Positions 1 to 9,301 of a DNA stretch of 64,000 nucleotides are shown here, piece by piece; the first letter of the stretch is position 1, and the number at the start of each line of letters is the position of its first letter. The position numbers and the translations under genes are program-made. This DNA is from UBA935 sp031555615. Lineage in GTDB: Bacteria; Bacillota; Clostridia; Lachnospirales; Lachnospiraceae. The stretch is from contig JAVBUF010000010.1 in NCBI GenBank assembly GCA_031555615.1, positions 1 to 64,000 of the forward strand. The letters are read 5' to 3'. The notes beneath the pieces are model-generated. The model was not told the origin of the DNA. It was given only the letters and a program-made list of their open reading frames with translations, and did no database searches.

Positions 1-717
1 ATCACTCCCGGAAAAGCAGTGAAAGGAATTACTGGCGCATGGACGCGGGATGAACAGCGGACAGCTAAAGAGCAAATATCACAGACCATTAACAGTATCA
101 TTACTTTTACTGTTCCCTTGGCTATTTTTGTGGCTGTTTTAGCAGAACCGTTAGTGGAGATGCTGGTGAAAGGTGATGCGGCCATATCGGTAGGATTGGT
201 ACAATGCGGAAGCTCTTTAATCGTATTCGGTGTATTTGGCTATTTTTGGATTGGAATAATGAAAAGATTCAATAAAATAAGTCAATTGTTGCTGATTGGC
301 AGCGGAACGCTGATTATCCATCTGGGGGCAATTTACCTTCTGCTTTTCAAAACGGAATTAGGAATCAACGGCGTGGTCCTCAGCAATGTAATTTCCGGAT
401 TATGTGTTTCGGCGGCTGGATTTGCAGCAGTGTCAAGGATGATGAAATATCAGGGAGAGTGGATCCGCAGATGTATACGCACCTTTGTTGTTACACTGAT
501 TACCGCAAGTATAGCGGGGCTGATCATGTTGCTGCTGAAGACAGCATTATTATCACTGGTAGGTGAAATCATCTGTATCCTGATTTGTCTGCTGATTGCC
601 ATACCGGCATATATCATCCTGATGATTCTTTTACGGGGATGGTCAGAAAGCAATTTACTGAAAATGCCTGGAGGAGAATGGATCATCAAACTGGTAAAAC
701 GGATGCATTTATTATAA
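1..717 (+). CDS. Polysaccharide flippase, SpoVB/MurJ-like (C-terminal part)
   Basis: Open from the first base of the window, so the N-terminus is missing; the internal GTG at position 19 is not taken as a real start. The visible 238 residues form about six hydrophobic segments separated by short basic loops, as in the C-terminal half of the MVF/MATE-like lipid-linked oligosaccharide flippases (SpoVB, MurJ, Wzx). The charged stretch TRDEQ lies at the visible start, and an Asn-rich segment (NGVVLSN) lies in a central helix. It would translocate a lipid-linked glycan precursor across the membrane. The substrate cannot be told from this fragment. A BofC-like protein follows, so a sporulation-cortex role (SpoVB) is possible but unproven. 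Confidence 0.75.
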   Translation: MTPGKAVKGITGAWTRDEQRTAKEQISQTINSIITFTVPLAIFVAVLAEPLVEMLVKGDAAISVGLVQCGSSLIVFGVFGYFWIGIMKRFNKISQLLLIGSGTLIIHLGAIYLLLFKTELGINGVVLSNVISGLCVSAAGFAAVSRMMKYQGEWIRRCIRTFVVTLITASIAGLIMLLLKTALLSLVGEIICILICLLIAIPAYIILMILLRGWSESNLLKMPGGEWIIKLVKRMHLL

Positions 718-784
718 ATTCGGTATAGTTCTCCTGATTTTGGAGGATACTATTTACAAACCAATAGTAAGTGAAAGGACTTCT

Positions 785-1447
785 ATGAAATTTGTAAAGC
801 GTATCACCGTATTTTTTATTATGCCAATGACGATGTTTGCATGTGGTTTTGCATCCAGTACAGTGATTATGGAATTTTTTTATCCGGGAAGAGCTGTGGT
901 AGAGAATAAAACTGCTTTTATAGATAGTGACATAGCGGATGAGAGTGAATCCTTAACACCGGAAATCATGCCGGAAACAGTGGAAGTTTCCATCAAAAAT
1001 GAATCATCCATCAATGCAGATACTACGTATATTGTTCAGGAATATAATCGGAATAATGGAGAGCTGAAAGAAGAAAATATCTCAGTGCCGGAAACCTTTG
1101 TGGGGATGAACCGGGATTTATTTACCAAAGCGATGGCCGAATTCAGCATATACCCGTCGCTCAAAGAACTGGAGAAAGGTTTTGTGGGCTGCGAAGTGGT
1201 TTCTTTTTCGCCGCAAAAGGTAGTTGTCCGTAAAACCTATGAGCTGGCAGAATTAGCAGAAGGTTTTTTCCTGGTCAATGAAAATAATTACATTACTGTG
1301 TATTATGGGGATTTGCAGACTGTATATATGAATACCAATATTGGGATGCAGAATCTCTCGGAAGAATTGCAGCAGGAAATTTTATATATTAAGTTTATTG
1401 AGACAGAAGAGGAATTGTATGATTTTCTTGAGGCATATTCCAGCTAG
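785..1447 (+). CDS. Membrane-anchored BofC C-terminal domain-like protein
   Basis: A 220-residue protein with one N-terminal membrane segment (about residues 5-30) and an acidic extracytoplasmic domain. The C-terminal 110 residues carry the pattern seen in BofC-like proteins of clostridia: a QEYNR strand, the segment SFSPQKVVVRKTY, then alternating strands and an acidic end (EEELYDFLEAYSS). In Bacillus BofC inhibits SpoIVB signalling in the forespore; here that role is only suggested by fold. ATG 785 is chosen because an AAAGGA box sits 6 bases upstream; an in-frame TTG at 740 would add 15 residues without a comparable site. It lies 68 bases after the flippase. Confidence 0.5.
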   Translation: MKFVKRITVFFIMPMTMFACGFASSTVIMEFFYPGRAVVENKTAFIDSDIADESESLTPEIMPETVEVSIKNESSINADTTYIVQEYNRNNGELKEENISVPETFVGMNRDLFTKAMAEFSIYPSLKELEKGFVGCEVVSFSPQKVVVRKTYELAELAEGFFLVNENNYITVYYGDLQTVYMNTNIGMQNLSEELQQEILYIKFIETEEELYDFLEAYSS

Positions 1448-1471
1448 AAAGCGGAAAGGAGAGGTGTCGAT

Positions 1472-2710
1472 ATGAGTGTGAAAGCGGCTGTTATCGGAGG
1501 CGGAGCGTCCGGTATGATGGCAGCACTAACGGCTGCCGCCGGAGGGTGTCAGGTAACATTATATGAAAAGAATGAGCGGGTGGGAAAAAAGATATTAGCT
1601 ACCGGAAACGGAAAATGTAATTTAAGCAATATGGAGATGGATATTTCTCATTATTATACCAGTCATCCCGATCTGGTGGAAACTGTATTGGAAAAATTTT
1701 CAGTTTTTGATACCATTGCTTTTTTTGAGAGTGCCGGGATGATGATCAAAGAAAAAAACGGATATTTGTATCCGGTTTCGGAACAGGCATCGACAGTTTT
1801 GGATATTCTGCGCAGGGAATTGCAGACGAGACATGTGAAGGTGTGCTGTGACTGTGAAGTGACGGCTATTGAACATAATAACCATTTTGGTTATTGTATT
1901 ACGGTCAGCAACAATAATAACAATATGCAGGAAATGTATGACAAGGTGATCGTTGCCTGCGGAAGCAGAGCCGCACAGAAAAAAGAGGAAGGTCAAAGCG
2001 GCTACAGGCTGGCCGAATCCCTTCATCACAGTATCGTGCCAATCGTGCCGGCACTGGTCCAACTGCGGTGCAGTGAAGAATATATGAAGGCTTTGGCCGG
2101 TGTCAGGTGTCAGGCCAAACTGAGTTTAATAATAAATGGTGAGTGCCTGCAAAAGGAAACCGGTGAACTGCAACTCACAGAATACGGAATTTCCGGAATA
2201 CCGGTATTCCAATTCAGCAGAGAGGCAGCCTATGCCTTGCTGGACAAAAAAGAAGTAGTGGTGGAAGTGGATTTCTTTCCGGATTACAATGAGGCAGCTT
2301 ATCATTTTTTTATTAAAAATCGTTATGAAATCGGAAAAGACCAGACACTGGAAGACTTATTACTGGGGATGGCCAATAAAAAGATCAATCAGATTATGAT
2401 AAAAAAGGCCGGATATAAAGGTACCGATAAGGTTTCCCAGCTTGGGAAAAAAGCAGTGCTGGAAATTTTAAAGGGATACAGAAAATTAAGATTACATATT
2501 ACAGCAGTAAATTCTTTTGAAAATGCGCAGGTATGTGCCGGCGGCGTATCTTTACGTGAATTGAGTAAAAACATGGAATCATTATTTTTGCCGGGCATGT
2601 ATTTTGTGGGAGAGCTTTTAGATGTGGACGGCAGATGCGGCGGATATAATCTGCAGTGGGCCTGGGCCAGCGGCTATGTAGCCGGTACCCATGCAGCAGG
2701 CACAGAATAA
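1472..2710 (+). CDS. HI0933/YhiN-family FAD flavoprotein
   Basis: A 412-residue NAD(P)/FAD-dependent oxidoreductase. The FAD dinucleotide fold starts at once: GGGASG at residues 9-14, the ribose-binding acidic residue in LYEKN near 31, then the family-specific ATGNGKCNLSN at about 43-53. The C-terminus has the second flavin motif GRCGGYNLQWAWASG. This matches the HI0933/aminoacetone-oxidase-like family (COG2081), whose physiological substrate is unsettled. A GGAGAGG ribosome site precedes the ATG. It is followed after 20 bases by another flavoprotein, a neighbour arrangement I recall as common in Lachnospiraceae. Family assignment is confident; reaction is unknown. Confidence 0.9.
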   Translation: MSVKAAVIGGGASGMMAALTAAAGGCQVTLYEKNERVGKKILATGNGKCNLSNMEMDISHYYTSHPDLVETVLEKFSVFDTIAFFESAGMMIKEKNGYLYPVSEQASTVLDILRRELQTRHVKVCCDCEVTAIEHNNHFGYCITVSNNNNNMQEMYDKVIVACGSRAAQKKEEGQSGYRLAESLHHSIVPIVPALVQLRCSEEYMKALAGVRCQAKLSLIINGECLQKETGELQLTEYGISGIPVFQFSREAAYALLDKKEVVVEVDFFPDYNEAAYHFFIKNRYEIGKDQTLEDLLLGMANKKINQIMIKKAGYKGTDKVSQLGKKAVLEILKGYRKLRLHITAVNSFENAQVCAGGVSLRELSKNMESLFLPGMYFVGELLDVDGRCGGYNLQWAWASGYVAGTHAAGTE

Positions 2711-2730
2711 TAAAGCCAAGAGGTTATTAA

Positions 2731-4365
2731 ATGCTACGAATTAGTCAGGTTAAGCTTCCGGTAGAGCATACAGAGGAAGATTTAAAGAAGAAAATTGCCA
2801 GAATACTGGGGCTGCAAAAAACATCCCCATTTACCTATGAAATTGATCGGCAGTCCATCGATGCCAGAAAGAAACCGGATATTTTTTTCAGTTATATGAT
2901 CGATGTGGAAACCGGAGAGGAAGAAATTCTATTAAAGAAAATAAAAAATCCTCAGGTTACTTTTCACCAGCCCCTGCGTTATCAGTTTCCGTATTCATGC
3001 TTAAAAGACAGCCCCCGGAAGTTAAGGCCGGTTATCATCGGTTTTGGTCCGGCCGGGCTTTTTTGCGGATATATGCTGGCCATAAATGGATTTCGGCCGA
3101 TTATTCTGGAACGCGGAGAGAGGATAGAAAAAAGGGATTATGATGTGGAAAAGTTTTGGCAGAGCGGCATTTTAAATCCGGAATCGAATGTGCAGTTTGG
3201 AGAAGGCGGAGCAGGAACTTTTTCCGATGGTAAGCTGAATACCCTTGTAAAGGATAAAGACGGACGAGGCCGGGCAGTCCTTTCTGCTTTGGTAAGTGCC
3301 GGAGCACCGAAAAACATTTTATATGATTATAAGCCCCATGTGGGAACGGATATATTAAAAAAAGTGGTGCTTCTTATGCGGAAGACCATTGAGGAATGTG
3401 GCGGAGAAGTAAGATTCGGTCAGAAAGTAACCGGCTTTTTAATTAAGAATAATCAAATTGGCGGAGTGGTCATTAATCATCAGGAATGCCTGGAAGCCCG
3501 TCAGGTGGTGTTGGCCATCGGGCACAGTGCCAGAGATACTTTTCAGGTTTTATATGATGCTCATGTGCCCATGGAAGCCAAGGCCTTTGCCGTGGGTCTG
3601 CGGGTGGAGCATCCGCAGAAAATAATCAATCAGTCACAATATGGAAGAGACGAACATCCGGCTTTGGGAGCGGCACCTTATAAGGCAGTCAGCAGAAATG
3701 TAGAACCATCGGTTTATTCCTTCTGTATGTGTCCCGGAGGATATGTGGTAAATGCCTCTTCAGAAGACGGCCGGACAGCGGTTAACGGTATGAGTTACAG
3801 CAGCCGGGCAGGTGAAAATGCCAACAGTGCCATAGTTGTAACAGTAGCTCCGGAAGACTATGGAGATCATCATCCGTTGTCCGGAATCGCCTTTCAGAGG
3901 CGGCTGGAGGAAAAGGCATTTACCGTAGGAAAGGGTAAAGTTCCGGTTGAATATTATAAAGAGTATAAACAAAATGTGCTGGGAGAAGGGGAACAGGAAC
4001 GGTTGTCCACATCCATCATCCCACCGGATTTTGCCCCAGCCATAAAAGGTCGGTGGTGCTTCGCGCCGGTACATGAAATCCTGCCGCCGGCAATCAACCA
4101 GGCATTTGTTGAAGGAATGACGGAGTTCGGCAGACAGATCAAGGGATTTGATGATGATCATACCCTTGTGTCAGGGGTGGAAAGCCGTACCTCTTCGCCG
4201 GTGAGGATTCTGCGGGATGAAACCCTGCAGTCTTTGGTGAGAGGATTGTTTCCCTGTGGGGAAGGAGCCGGATATGCCGGAGGAATCATGTCAGCCGCCA
4301 TGGATGGTATTAAAATAGCCGAGGCAGTGGCAAAAAGTTGCATAAATTGTCATGATGAGGTATAA
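2731..4365 (+). CDS. FAD-dependent dehydrogenase, COG2509 family
   Basis: A 544-residue flavoprotein. An N-terminal alpha/beta domain of about 95 residues precedes the FAD-binding glycine motif GFGPAG at 104-109. A conserved GEGGAGTFSDGKL follows near 155-167, and the C-terminal flavin-contact segment GEGAGYAGGIMSAAMDG lies near 515-530. This architecture is that of the uncharacterised COG2509 dehydrogenases. Activity on a specific substrate cannot be assigned. It sits 20 bases downstream of the HI0933-family gene, so the two are probably cotranscribed and may be the two oxidoreductases of one small operon with the DUF896 gene. Confidence 0.88.
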   Translation: MLRISQVKLPVEHTEEDLKKKIARILGLQKTSPFTYEIDRQSIDARKKPDIFFSYMIDVETGEEEILLKKIKNPQVTFHQPLRYQFPYSCLKDSPRKLRPVIIGFGPAGLFCGYMLAINGFRPIILERGERIEKRDYDVEKFWQSGILNPESNVQFGEGGAGTFSDGKLNTLVKDKDGRGRAVLSALVSAGAPKNILYDYKPHVGTDILKKVVLLMRKTIEECGGEVRFGQKVTGFLIKNNQIGGVVINHQECLEARQVVLAIGHSARDTFQVLYDAHVPMEAKAFAVGLRVEHPQKIINQSQYGRDEHPALGAAPYKAVSRNVEPSVYSFCMCPGGYVVNASSEDGRTAVNGMSYSSRAGENANSAIVVTVAPEDYGDHHPLSGIAFQRRLEEKAFTVGKGKVPVEYYKEYKQNVLGEGEQERLSTSIIPPDFAPAIKGRWCFAPVHEILPPAINQAFVEGMTEFGRQIKGFDDDHTLVSGVESRTSSPVRILRDETLQSLVRGLFPCGEGAGYAGGIMSAAMDGIKIAEAVAKSCINCHDEV

Positions 4366-4418
4366 TCATAAATTATTTATGCAAATTCAATCAGGGATTT
4401 GTGTAGTCAGGAGCATAT

Positions 4419-4652
4419 ATGAAAGAAAAAACATTAGACGAAAAAATCGCCAGGATCAATGAGCTGTATCATCGTTCTAAGGCCGAAGGCCTGACCGAAG
4501 AAGAACAGAAAGAACAGGCGGCGCTGCGAAGTGAGTATATTGCCAATGTCCGGGCGAATCTCAGAGGGCAGTTGAACAACGTAAATATACAGGAAACAGA
4601 TGGTTCCGTTACGAATCTGGGTAAAAAGTATGGAGAAAAAAAGACACACTGA
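4419..4652 (+). CDS. DUF896/UPF0291 family small protein
   Basis: A 77-residue, highly charged helical protein. The core KIARINELYHRSKAEGLTEE followed by a QAALRSEYI helix is the DUF896 (UPF0291, YnzC-like) signature: two antiparallel helices and a basic, disordered tail. Members are abundant in Firmicutes. YneA-linked SOS functions have been discussed for Bacillus paralogues, but no firm biochemical role is known to me. The 3' end overlaps the start of the next gene by 23 bases, which implies translational coupling with the folate enzyme. Confidence 0.9.
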   Translation: MKEKTLDEKIARINELYHRSKAEGLTEEEQKEQAALRSEYIANVRANLRGQLNNVNIQETDGSVTNLGKKYGEKKTH

Positions 4653-5217
4653 AAAGCAGGCTTTAAGAAAACAGTATTTGGGATATCGGGATGCCCAGAC
4701 GGTGGCGGAGCGGATCCGGAAAAGCCGGCAGATTTTGGCCAGATTGGCGGAGACCGATTTATTTTTACAGGCCGGGCTGCTCCTGATTTACATGGATTTC
4801 CGCAGCGAGGTGTTAACCACTCCGTTGGTGGAACAATTACTACTGAAGAATAAAAAAAAGATTTTCTGTCCCAAAGTAATGGGTGAAAATATGGCTTTTT
4901 ATGAGATAACCCAGATGAATCAGTTGACGGCCGGATGCTGGGGAATACGTGAACCGGAAGAAACAGAAAAGCGAATATTTACGGCAGAGCACTATCAGCG
5001 GCATCAGAGTCTGATGATCCTGCCGGGGGCAGTATTTGATCGTAACAGAGGCCGGATAGGCTACGGAAAAGGATATTATGACCGGTTTTTAACATCCTAT
5101 CCTGATATGCCGACAATTGCCCTTGCATATCATTGTCAAATTGCACCGGCAGTTCCGATGGAAGCGTATGACAGGCGGCCGGATATGATTATAACAGAAA
5201 GTGAAACCATAGTGTGA
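4630..5217 (+). CDS. 5-formyltetrahydrofolate cyclo-ligase
   Basis: A 195-residue cytoplasmic enzyme that converts 5-formyl-THF to 5,10-methenyl-THF using ATP. The N-terminal basic helix (KQALRKQYLGYR) and the family signature LPGAVFDRNRGRIGYGKGYY (about 131-150, including the Gly-rich ATP/folate loop) are both present, and length is normal. ATG 4630 begins inside the DUF896 gene; it is preferred to the upstream in-frame GTG at 4600 because the residues added by that start are not family-like. It probably belongs to the same transcript as the flavoprotein genes upstream and proA downstream. Confidence 0.93.
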   Translation: MEKKRHTEKQALRKQYLGYRDAQTVAERIRKSRQILARLAETDLFLQAGLLLIYMDFRSEVLTTPLVEQLLLKNKKKIFCPKVMGENMAFYEITQMNQLTAGCWGIREPEETEKRIFTAEHYQRHQSLMILPGAVFDRNRGRIGYGKGYYDRFLTSYPDMPTIALAYHCQIAPAVPMEAYDRRPDMIITESETIV

Positions 5218-5244
5218 AAATAGCGGAAGGGTATGGTTATAATA

Positions 5245-6492
5245 ATGACAAATTTAAATGAAATGGGTGAAAAAGCGCAGACTGCCGGTTATCAGTTGCA
5301 AAAACTGTCGACGGCCGAAAAAAATAAAGGATTGGCGGCGGTTGCCGAGGCATTGATAAGTCAGTGCGACCGGATTCTGGAAGCCAACGGCCGGGATATT
5401 GAAAATGCCCGGGCCAATGGTATGCATGCCGGAATGATTGACCGGTTACAGTTGAATGCCGGCCGGGTGACAGCCATGTCCCAGGGATTACAGGAGATTA
5501 TTGAATTGGAAGATCCCATCGGCGAGAAATTGGAAAGCTTTACCAGACCCAACGGCCTGCGAATCGGTAAGAGACGGGTGCCCTTAGGGGTTATCGGGAT
5601 AATTTATGAGTCCCGTCCCAATGTCACCGCCGATGCCTTCGGATTGTGCTTCAAGGCTGGTAATGCTGTGATTTTAAAAGGAGGAAGCGATGCCCTTTAT
5701 TCCAATCTGGAAATTACAGGCGTCATCAGAGAAGCACTGGAAGCTGCTGGAATTACTCCTGATGCCATTCAATTGATCGATTCCACCGATCGCAGCGTCA
5801 CCAATGAATTTATGAAGCTGAACCGCTATGTGGATGTATTGATCCCCCGCGGAGGGGCGGGCCTGATTCGGGCAGTGGTTGAAAACAGCACCGTGCCGGT
5901 GATTGAAACCGGAACCGGTAACTGTCACATTTTTGTAGATGAAAGCGGAAAAATAGATATGGCGGTGCCCATTATAGTCAACGCCAAAACCCAGCGCATC
6001 GGGGTATGCAATGCCTGTGAGTCCCTTATGGTGCATGAAAAGGTGGCGGAGGAATTGCTCAGCCGGCTGGTACCGGCTTTAGAGCCTTTTCATGTGGAGT
6101 TACGGGGCGATGAAGTGATTTGTAGGATAATACCCGGGTGTACAGCGGCCACCGAAGAGGATTACGCAACCGAATTTTTAGACTATATTTTATCTATAAA
6201 AACAGTTTCCGATGTGGAAGAGGCTATTGCCCACATTAATAAATACAATACCAAACACTCAGATGCCATTATCACTGAAAATAAAGAAAATGCTGCTAAA
6301 TTCATGAATGAAGTGGACTCGGCCTGTGTATATGTCAATGCTTCCACCCGTTATACCGACGGCTTTGAATTTGGTCTTGGGGCGGAGATCGGCATCAGCA
6401 CCCAGAAGCTTCATGCCAGAGGGCCAATGGGATTAAAGGAATTAACCTCCTACAAATATACAATAGAAGGTGATGGCCAGGTCAGACCGTGA
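5245..6492 (+). CDS. proA: Glutamate-5-semialdehyde dehydrogenase
   Basis: A 415-residue gamma-glutamyl phosphate reductase, the second step of proline biosynthesis (NADPH-dependent reduction of glutamyl-5-phosphate). The aldehyde-dehydrogenase fold is intact: GVIGIIYESRPNVTADA at about 115-131, ETGTGNCHIFVD near 221-232, and the catalytic cysteine in GVCNACE (Cys255). A second in-frame ATG at 5233 would add MVII, but the GGAAGG box then lies only about two bases away, so 5245 is favoured; both are possible. proB is not adjacent, so glutamate kinase must be encoded elsewhere. A strong hairpin terminator follows. Confidence 0.95.
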   Translation: MTNLNEMGEKAQTAGYQLQKLSTAEKNKGLAAVAEALISQCDRILEANGRDIENARANGMHAGMIDRLQLNAGRVTAMSQGLQEIIELEDPIGEKLESFTRPNGLRIGKRRVPLGVIGIIYESRPNVTADAFGLCFKAGNAVILKGGSDALYSNLEITGVIREALEAAGITPDAIQLIDSTDRSVTNEFMKLNRYVDVLIPRGGAGLIRAVVENSTVPVIETGTGNCHIFVDESGKIDMAVPIIVNAKTQRIGVCNACESLMVHEKVAEELLSRLVPALEPFHVELRGDEVICRIIPGCTAATEEDYATEFLDYILSIKTVSDVEEAIAHINKYNTKHSDAIITENKENAAKFMNEVDSACVYVNASTRYTDGFEFGLGAEIGISTQKLHARGPMGLKELTSYKYTIEGDGQVRP

Positions 6493-6502
6493 AAATAGAC
6501 GT

Positions 6503-6534
6503 AAAAAAATCCGCCGGAATTGACGGATTTTTTC
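6503..6534. terminator. Bidirectional intrinsic terminator between proA and potD
   Basis: AAAAAATCCG (6504-6513) pairs with CGGATTTTTT (6524-6533) around a 10-base loop. The A-run on the left and T-run on the right allow it to end both proA (plus) and the convergent potABCD operon (minus). Confidence 0.85.
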
Positions 6535-6572
6535 TTTGCATGGGTATATCTAAGGGAGTTTGTCTCACCTTT

Positions 6573-7637
6573 TTAATGTGATTTTACTTCTTTCCAAAGA
6601 TTATTATATAGTTCATCCCCGTCGGCGCCCAGATAGTGGAAGGTTTCCAGTCCCTGAAAGTCTGCCAGATTAGGGAAAGCAATTTGGGAATTGCGGATAT
6701 CCTCATCTTCAATTAAAGCTCTGGCGGCATCGTTGGGTGTGGAATAGGTAATATACTCAAAGTTCTTCAGCGCAATATCCGCCCGGCACATAAAGTCGAT
6801 AAATTTTTCGGCATTATCAACATTTTGGGCATTCTTGGTGATGACCCAGGAGTCAATCCAGACATTAGTACCTTCCTTGGGAATGACATATTCCAAATCT
6901 TCGTTTTCCCGCTGGGTATAAATGGCCTCGCCGGAATAAATCACGCCGATGGCTGCTTCATTGCCGATCATCTTATCCCGGACCTGATCAATGACATAGG
7001 CCTGAACAAGAGGTTTCTGGGCAATCAGAGAATTTTTTGCAGTTTCCAGCTCAGCAGGGTCCATGGTGTTGCCGGAAAAGCCGTTGAGCTTCAAGGCCAC
7101 CATAAAAGCATCCCGGACCGAATCCTGCATCAGGATATTATCGGCATATTGCTCATCCCAGAGTACGGACCAGGAATCCACCGGTTCCTGAACCATAGTT
7201 TTATTATAAAGAATACCCACGGTTCCCCAGCAATAGGGCACGGCATATTGGCCGGTAGGATCAAATTCTTTGGACTGCTCCCAATATTGGGCACCGATAT
7301 TGGCTTTGGCGTTGGGAAGGTTGTCAAAGTTCAGTTCCTGCAGCAGATCATTTTCAATCATCTTTTGAATCATGTAATCGGAAGGACAGACAACATCATA
7401 ATTGGAAGCCCCGGATTCGACTTTGGGATACATGATTTCATTGGTTTCAAACTCATCATAAATTACTTTGATACCGGTTTCTTCTTCAAAAAGGGAAATG
7501 GTATCGGGGTCCATATACTCGCCCCAGTTATAGACGATAACCTCACCATTGGCACCAGACGAATCGCCGCAGCCGGTGAGAAGTGCGGCAGCACTTACAG
7601 CTGCTGCCAGAGTTAAAACAATACTTTTTTTCATCAT
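6573..7637 (-). CDS. potD: Spermidine/putrescine ABC transporter, binding lipoprotein
   Basis: A 354-residue extracellular solute-binding protein. A lipoprotein signal peptide ends in LLTGC (Cys23), and the mature protein opens with VIVYNWGEYMDPD, typical of PotD/PotF. The polyamine-pocket acidic/aromatic context (PYCWGTVGILYNK, GVIYSGEA, WVITKNAQN) is also present. It would capture spermidine or putrescine and deliver it to PotBC. It is the last gene of the five-gene minus-strand operon, 19 bases after potC. Specificity between spermidine and putrescine cannot be decided by eye. Confidence 0.94.
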   Translation of the reverse strand: MMKKSIVLTLAAAVSAAALLTGCGDSSGANGEVIVYNWGEYMDPDTISLFEEETGIKVIYDEFETNEIMYPKVESGASNYDVVCPSDYMIQKMIENDLLQELNFDNLPNAKANIGAQYWEQSKEFDPTGQYAVPYCWGTVGILYNKTMVQEPVDSWSVLWDEQYADNILMQDSVRDAFMVALKLNGFSGNTMDPAELETAKNSLIAQKPLVQAYVIDQVRDKMIGNEAAIGVIYSGEAIYTQRENEDLEYVIPKEGTNVWIDSWVITKNAQNVDNAEKFIDFMCRADIALKNFEYITYSTPNDAARALIEDEDIRNSQIAFPNLADFQGLETFHYLGADGDELYNNLWKEVKSH

Positions 7638-7656
7638 ACTCCTCCTCGTAATAAAA

Positions 7657-8442
7657 TTATGCAGTTTTACTTTGTGTTTTGGTACTGGGTGTGCGGTTTA
7701 CTAAAATCAGCAACAGCAGGACCGTCACAAAAATAATGGTGGAAAGGGCATACATTTCCGGTTTGATGCCTTTTTTGACTTCTGTATATATTTTGGTGGA
7801 TAAGGTATCCACTCCGGCACCCTTGGTAAAATGGGTAATGATAAAATCGTCCAGTGACATGGTAAAAGCCATCAGAAAGCCGGACAGGATTCCCGGCATG
7901 ATATCCGGCATGACTACTTTGAAAAAACCATATACAGGGCCGGCCCCCAGGTCTCTGGCAGCTTCATAGGTACTGGGATTAAGCTGCTTCATCTTGGGCA
8001 TCACGCTTAAGATGACATACGGAATATTAAAGGTGATATGGGAGAGCAGGATAGTGCCATATCCGAATCGCAGTCCCAGGCTGATGAACAGCAGCATCAG
8101 GGAAATACCGGTAACAATATCGGCATTCAGCATCGGAATGTTGGTAATACCCAAAACCACGGTGCGCTGGGTTCTGGTCATATTCATAATGGCGATACAG
8201 GCAATGGTTCCGATCAGGGTGGCAACCACTGATGAAATCAAGGCAATGGACAGGGTATTGAAAAGTGCCTGCATGATATCTTCATTTTGAAAGAGGGCAG
8301 CGTACCACTTTACAGTGAATCCCCCCCATTTTGCTCTGGTCTTGCTGTTGTTAAAGGAAAGGACCACCAAGGTAACAATAGGAGCATATAAAAAGATAAA
8401 AATCAACCCGATATAAATTTTCTGAAGACTGTTTTTAATCAT
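7657..8442 (-). CDS. potC: Spermidine/putrescine ABC transporter permease PotC
   Basis: A 261-residue inner-membrane permease with six predicted membrane segments. The cytoplasmic EAA loop reads YEAARDLGAGPVYGFFKVVMP and is the docking site for the PotA ATPase. Its first four bases overlap the end of potB (ATGA arrangement), a sign of translational coupling. Length and motif order match PotC of polyamine importers. It forms the transmembrane channel together with PotB. Confidence 0.94.
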   Translation of the reverse strand: MIKNSLQKIYIGLIFIFLYAPIVTLVVLSFNNSKTRAKWGGFTVKWYAALFQNEDIMQALFNTLSIALISSVVATLIGTIACIAIMNMTRTQRTVVLGITNIPMLNADIVTGISLMLLFISLGLRFGYGTILLSHITFNIPYVILSVMPKMKQLNPSTYEAARDLGAGPVYGFFKVVMPDIMPGILSGFLMAFTMSLDDFIITHFTKGAGVDTLSTKIYTEVKKGIKPEMYALSTIIFVTVLLLLILVNRTPSTKTQSKTA

Positions 8443-9269
8443 AAAAAGCTTCCCTCCCCATCCTTATCAAAGACTGCGGAAACCACCATGTTTACAATAA
8501 TAAAGAGCATCAGGACAATGGAAAGACCGCTTCCCAGATGCCAGTTTCCGGCCTGGGTAAACTCCTCCTCAATCACATTGCCAATCAGTAAAATTTTGCT
8601 TCCCCCCAACAGTTTGCTGATGACAAAGGTAGTCAGCGCTGGAATGAACACCATGGTAATTCCGCTGATCACACCCGGCAGGCTGAGAGGAAAGATAATT
8701 TTATCAAATACCTGAAGGGGATTAGCCCCCAGGTCTCTGGCAGCATTAACCACGTTTTCGTCAATTTTTATCAAGGCATTGTAAATAGGCAATACCATAA
8801 ACGGCAAAAAATTATAAACCATACCAAAAACAATGGCATAGGGCGTATTGATAATATTCAAAGACGGTAAATGCAAAAAAGCCAGCACACTGTTGATAAC
8901 CCCGGTTTTTTCCAATAATGTCTGCCATGCCAGCGTCCGCAGCAGGAAATTCATCCACATCGGCAGAATAAAGATCAAGACAATAAAACTATGCTGGCTG
9001 ACCTTGGTACGGGATAAGATATAAGCCAGCGGATAGGCCAATATTAAACAGATAATCGTGGCAATCACGGAAAGCAGAATAGACAGCCAAAGAGCCTTGG
9101 CATGTTCCTGTGTCATGATAGCGGTAATGTTTTCCAAAGTAAAAGTCCCGCTTTTATCCACCAAACCATAATAAAATATCATAAAAAGCGGCACAACAAT
9201 AAAAACAATCATCCAAAGCAGATAAGGTGAACCCAACAGGAACTTCCCGCCTAATTTTTTAGATCTCAT
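8439..9269 (-). CDS. potB: Spermidine/putrescine ABC transporter permease PotB
   Basis: A 276-residue permease with about six membrane segments. Its EAA loop (NAARDLGANPLQVFDKIIFP) is the contact point for PotA. It starts 32 bases downstream of potA and overlaps potC by four bases. The first cytoplasmic residues are basic (MRSKKLGGKF), consistent with an inside N-terminus. It pairs with PotC to make the import channel. Confidence 0.94.
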   Translation of the reverse strand: MRSKKLGGKFLLGSPYLLWMIVFIVVPLFMIFYYGLVDKSGTFTLENITAIMTQEHAKALWLSILLSVIATIICLILAYPLAYILSRTKVSQHSFIVLIFILPMWMNFLLRTLAWQTLLEKTGVINSVLAFLHLPSLNIINTPYAIVFGMVYNFLPFMVLPIYNALIKIDENVVNAARDLGANPLQVFDKIIFPLSLPGVISGITMVFIPALTTFVISKLLGGSKILLIGNVIEEEFTQAGNWHLGSGLSIVLMLFIIVNMVVSAVFDKDGEGSFL

Positions 9270-9301
9270 ATTTCCTCCTGTCTGTGTACTTGAAAAACAC
9301 C

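Noticed and set aside
6825..7616. A 263-residue open frame antisense to potD
   Set aside because: It mirrors the potD coding strand, is rich in Ile/Gly/Asn/His by reverse reading and has no ribosome site; potD has clear family motifs.
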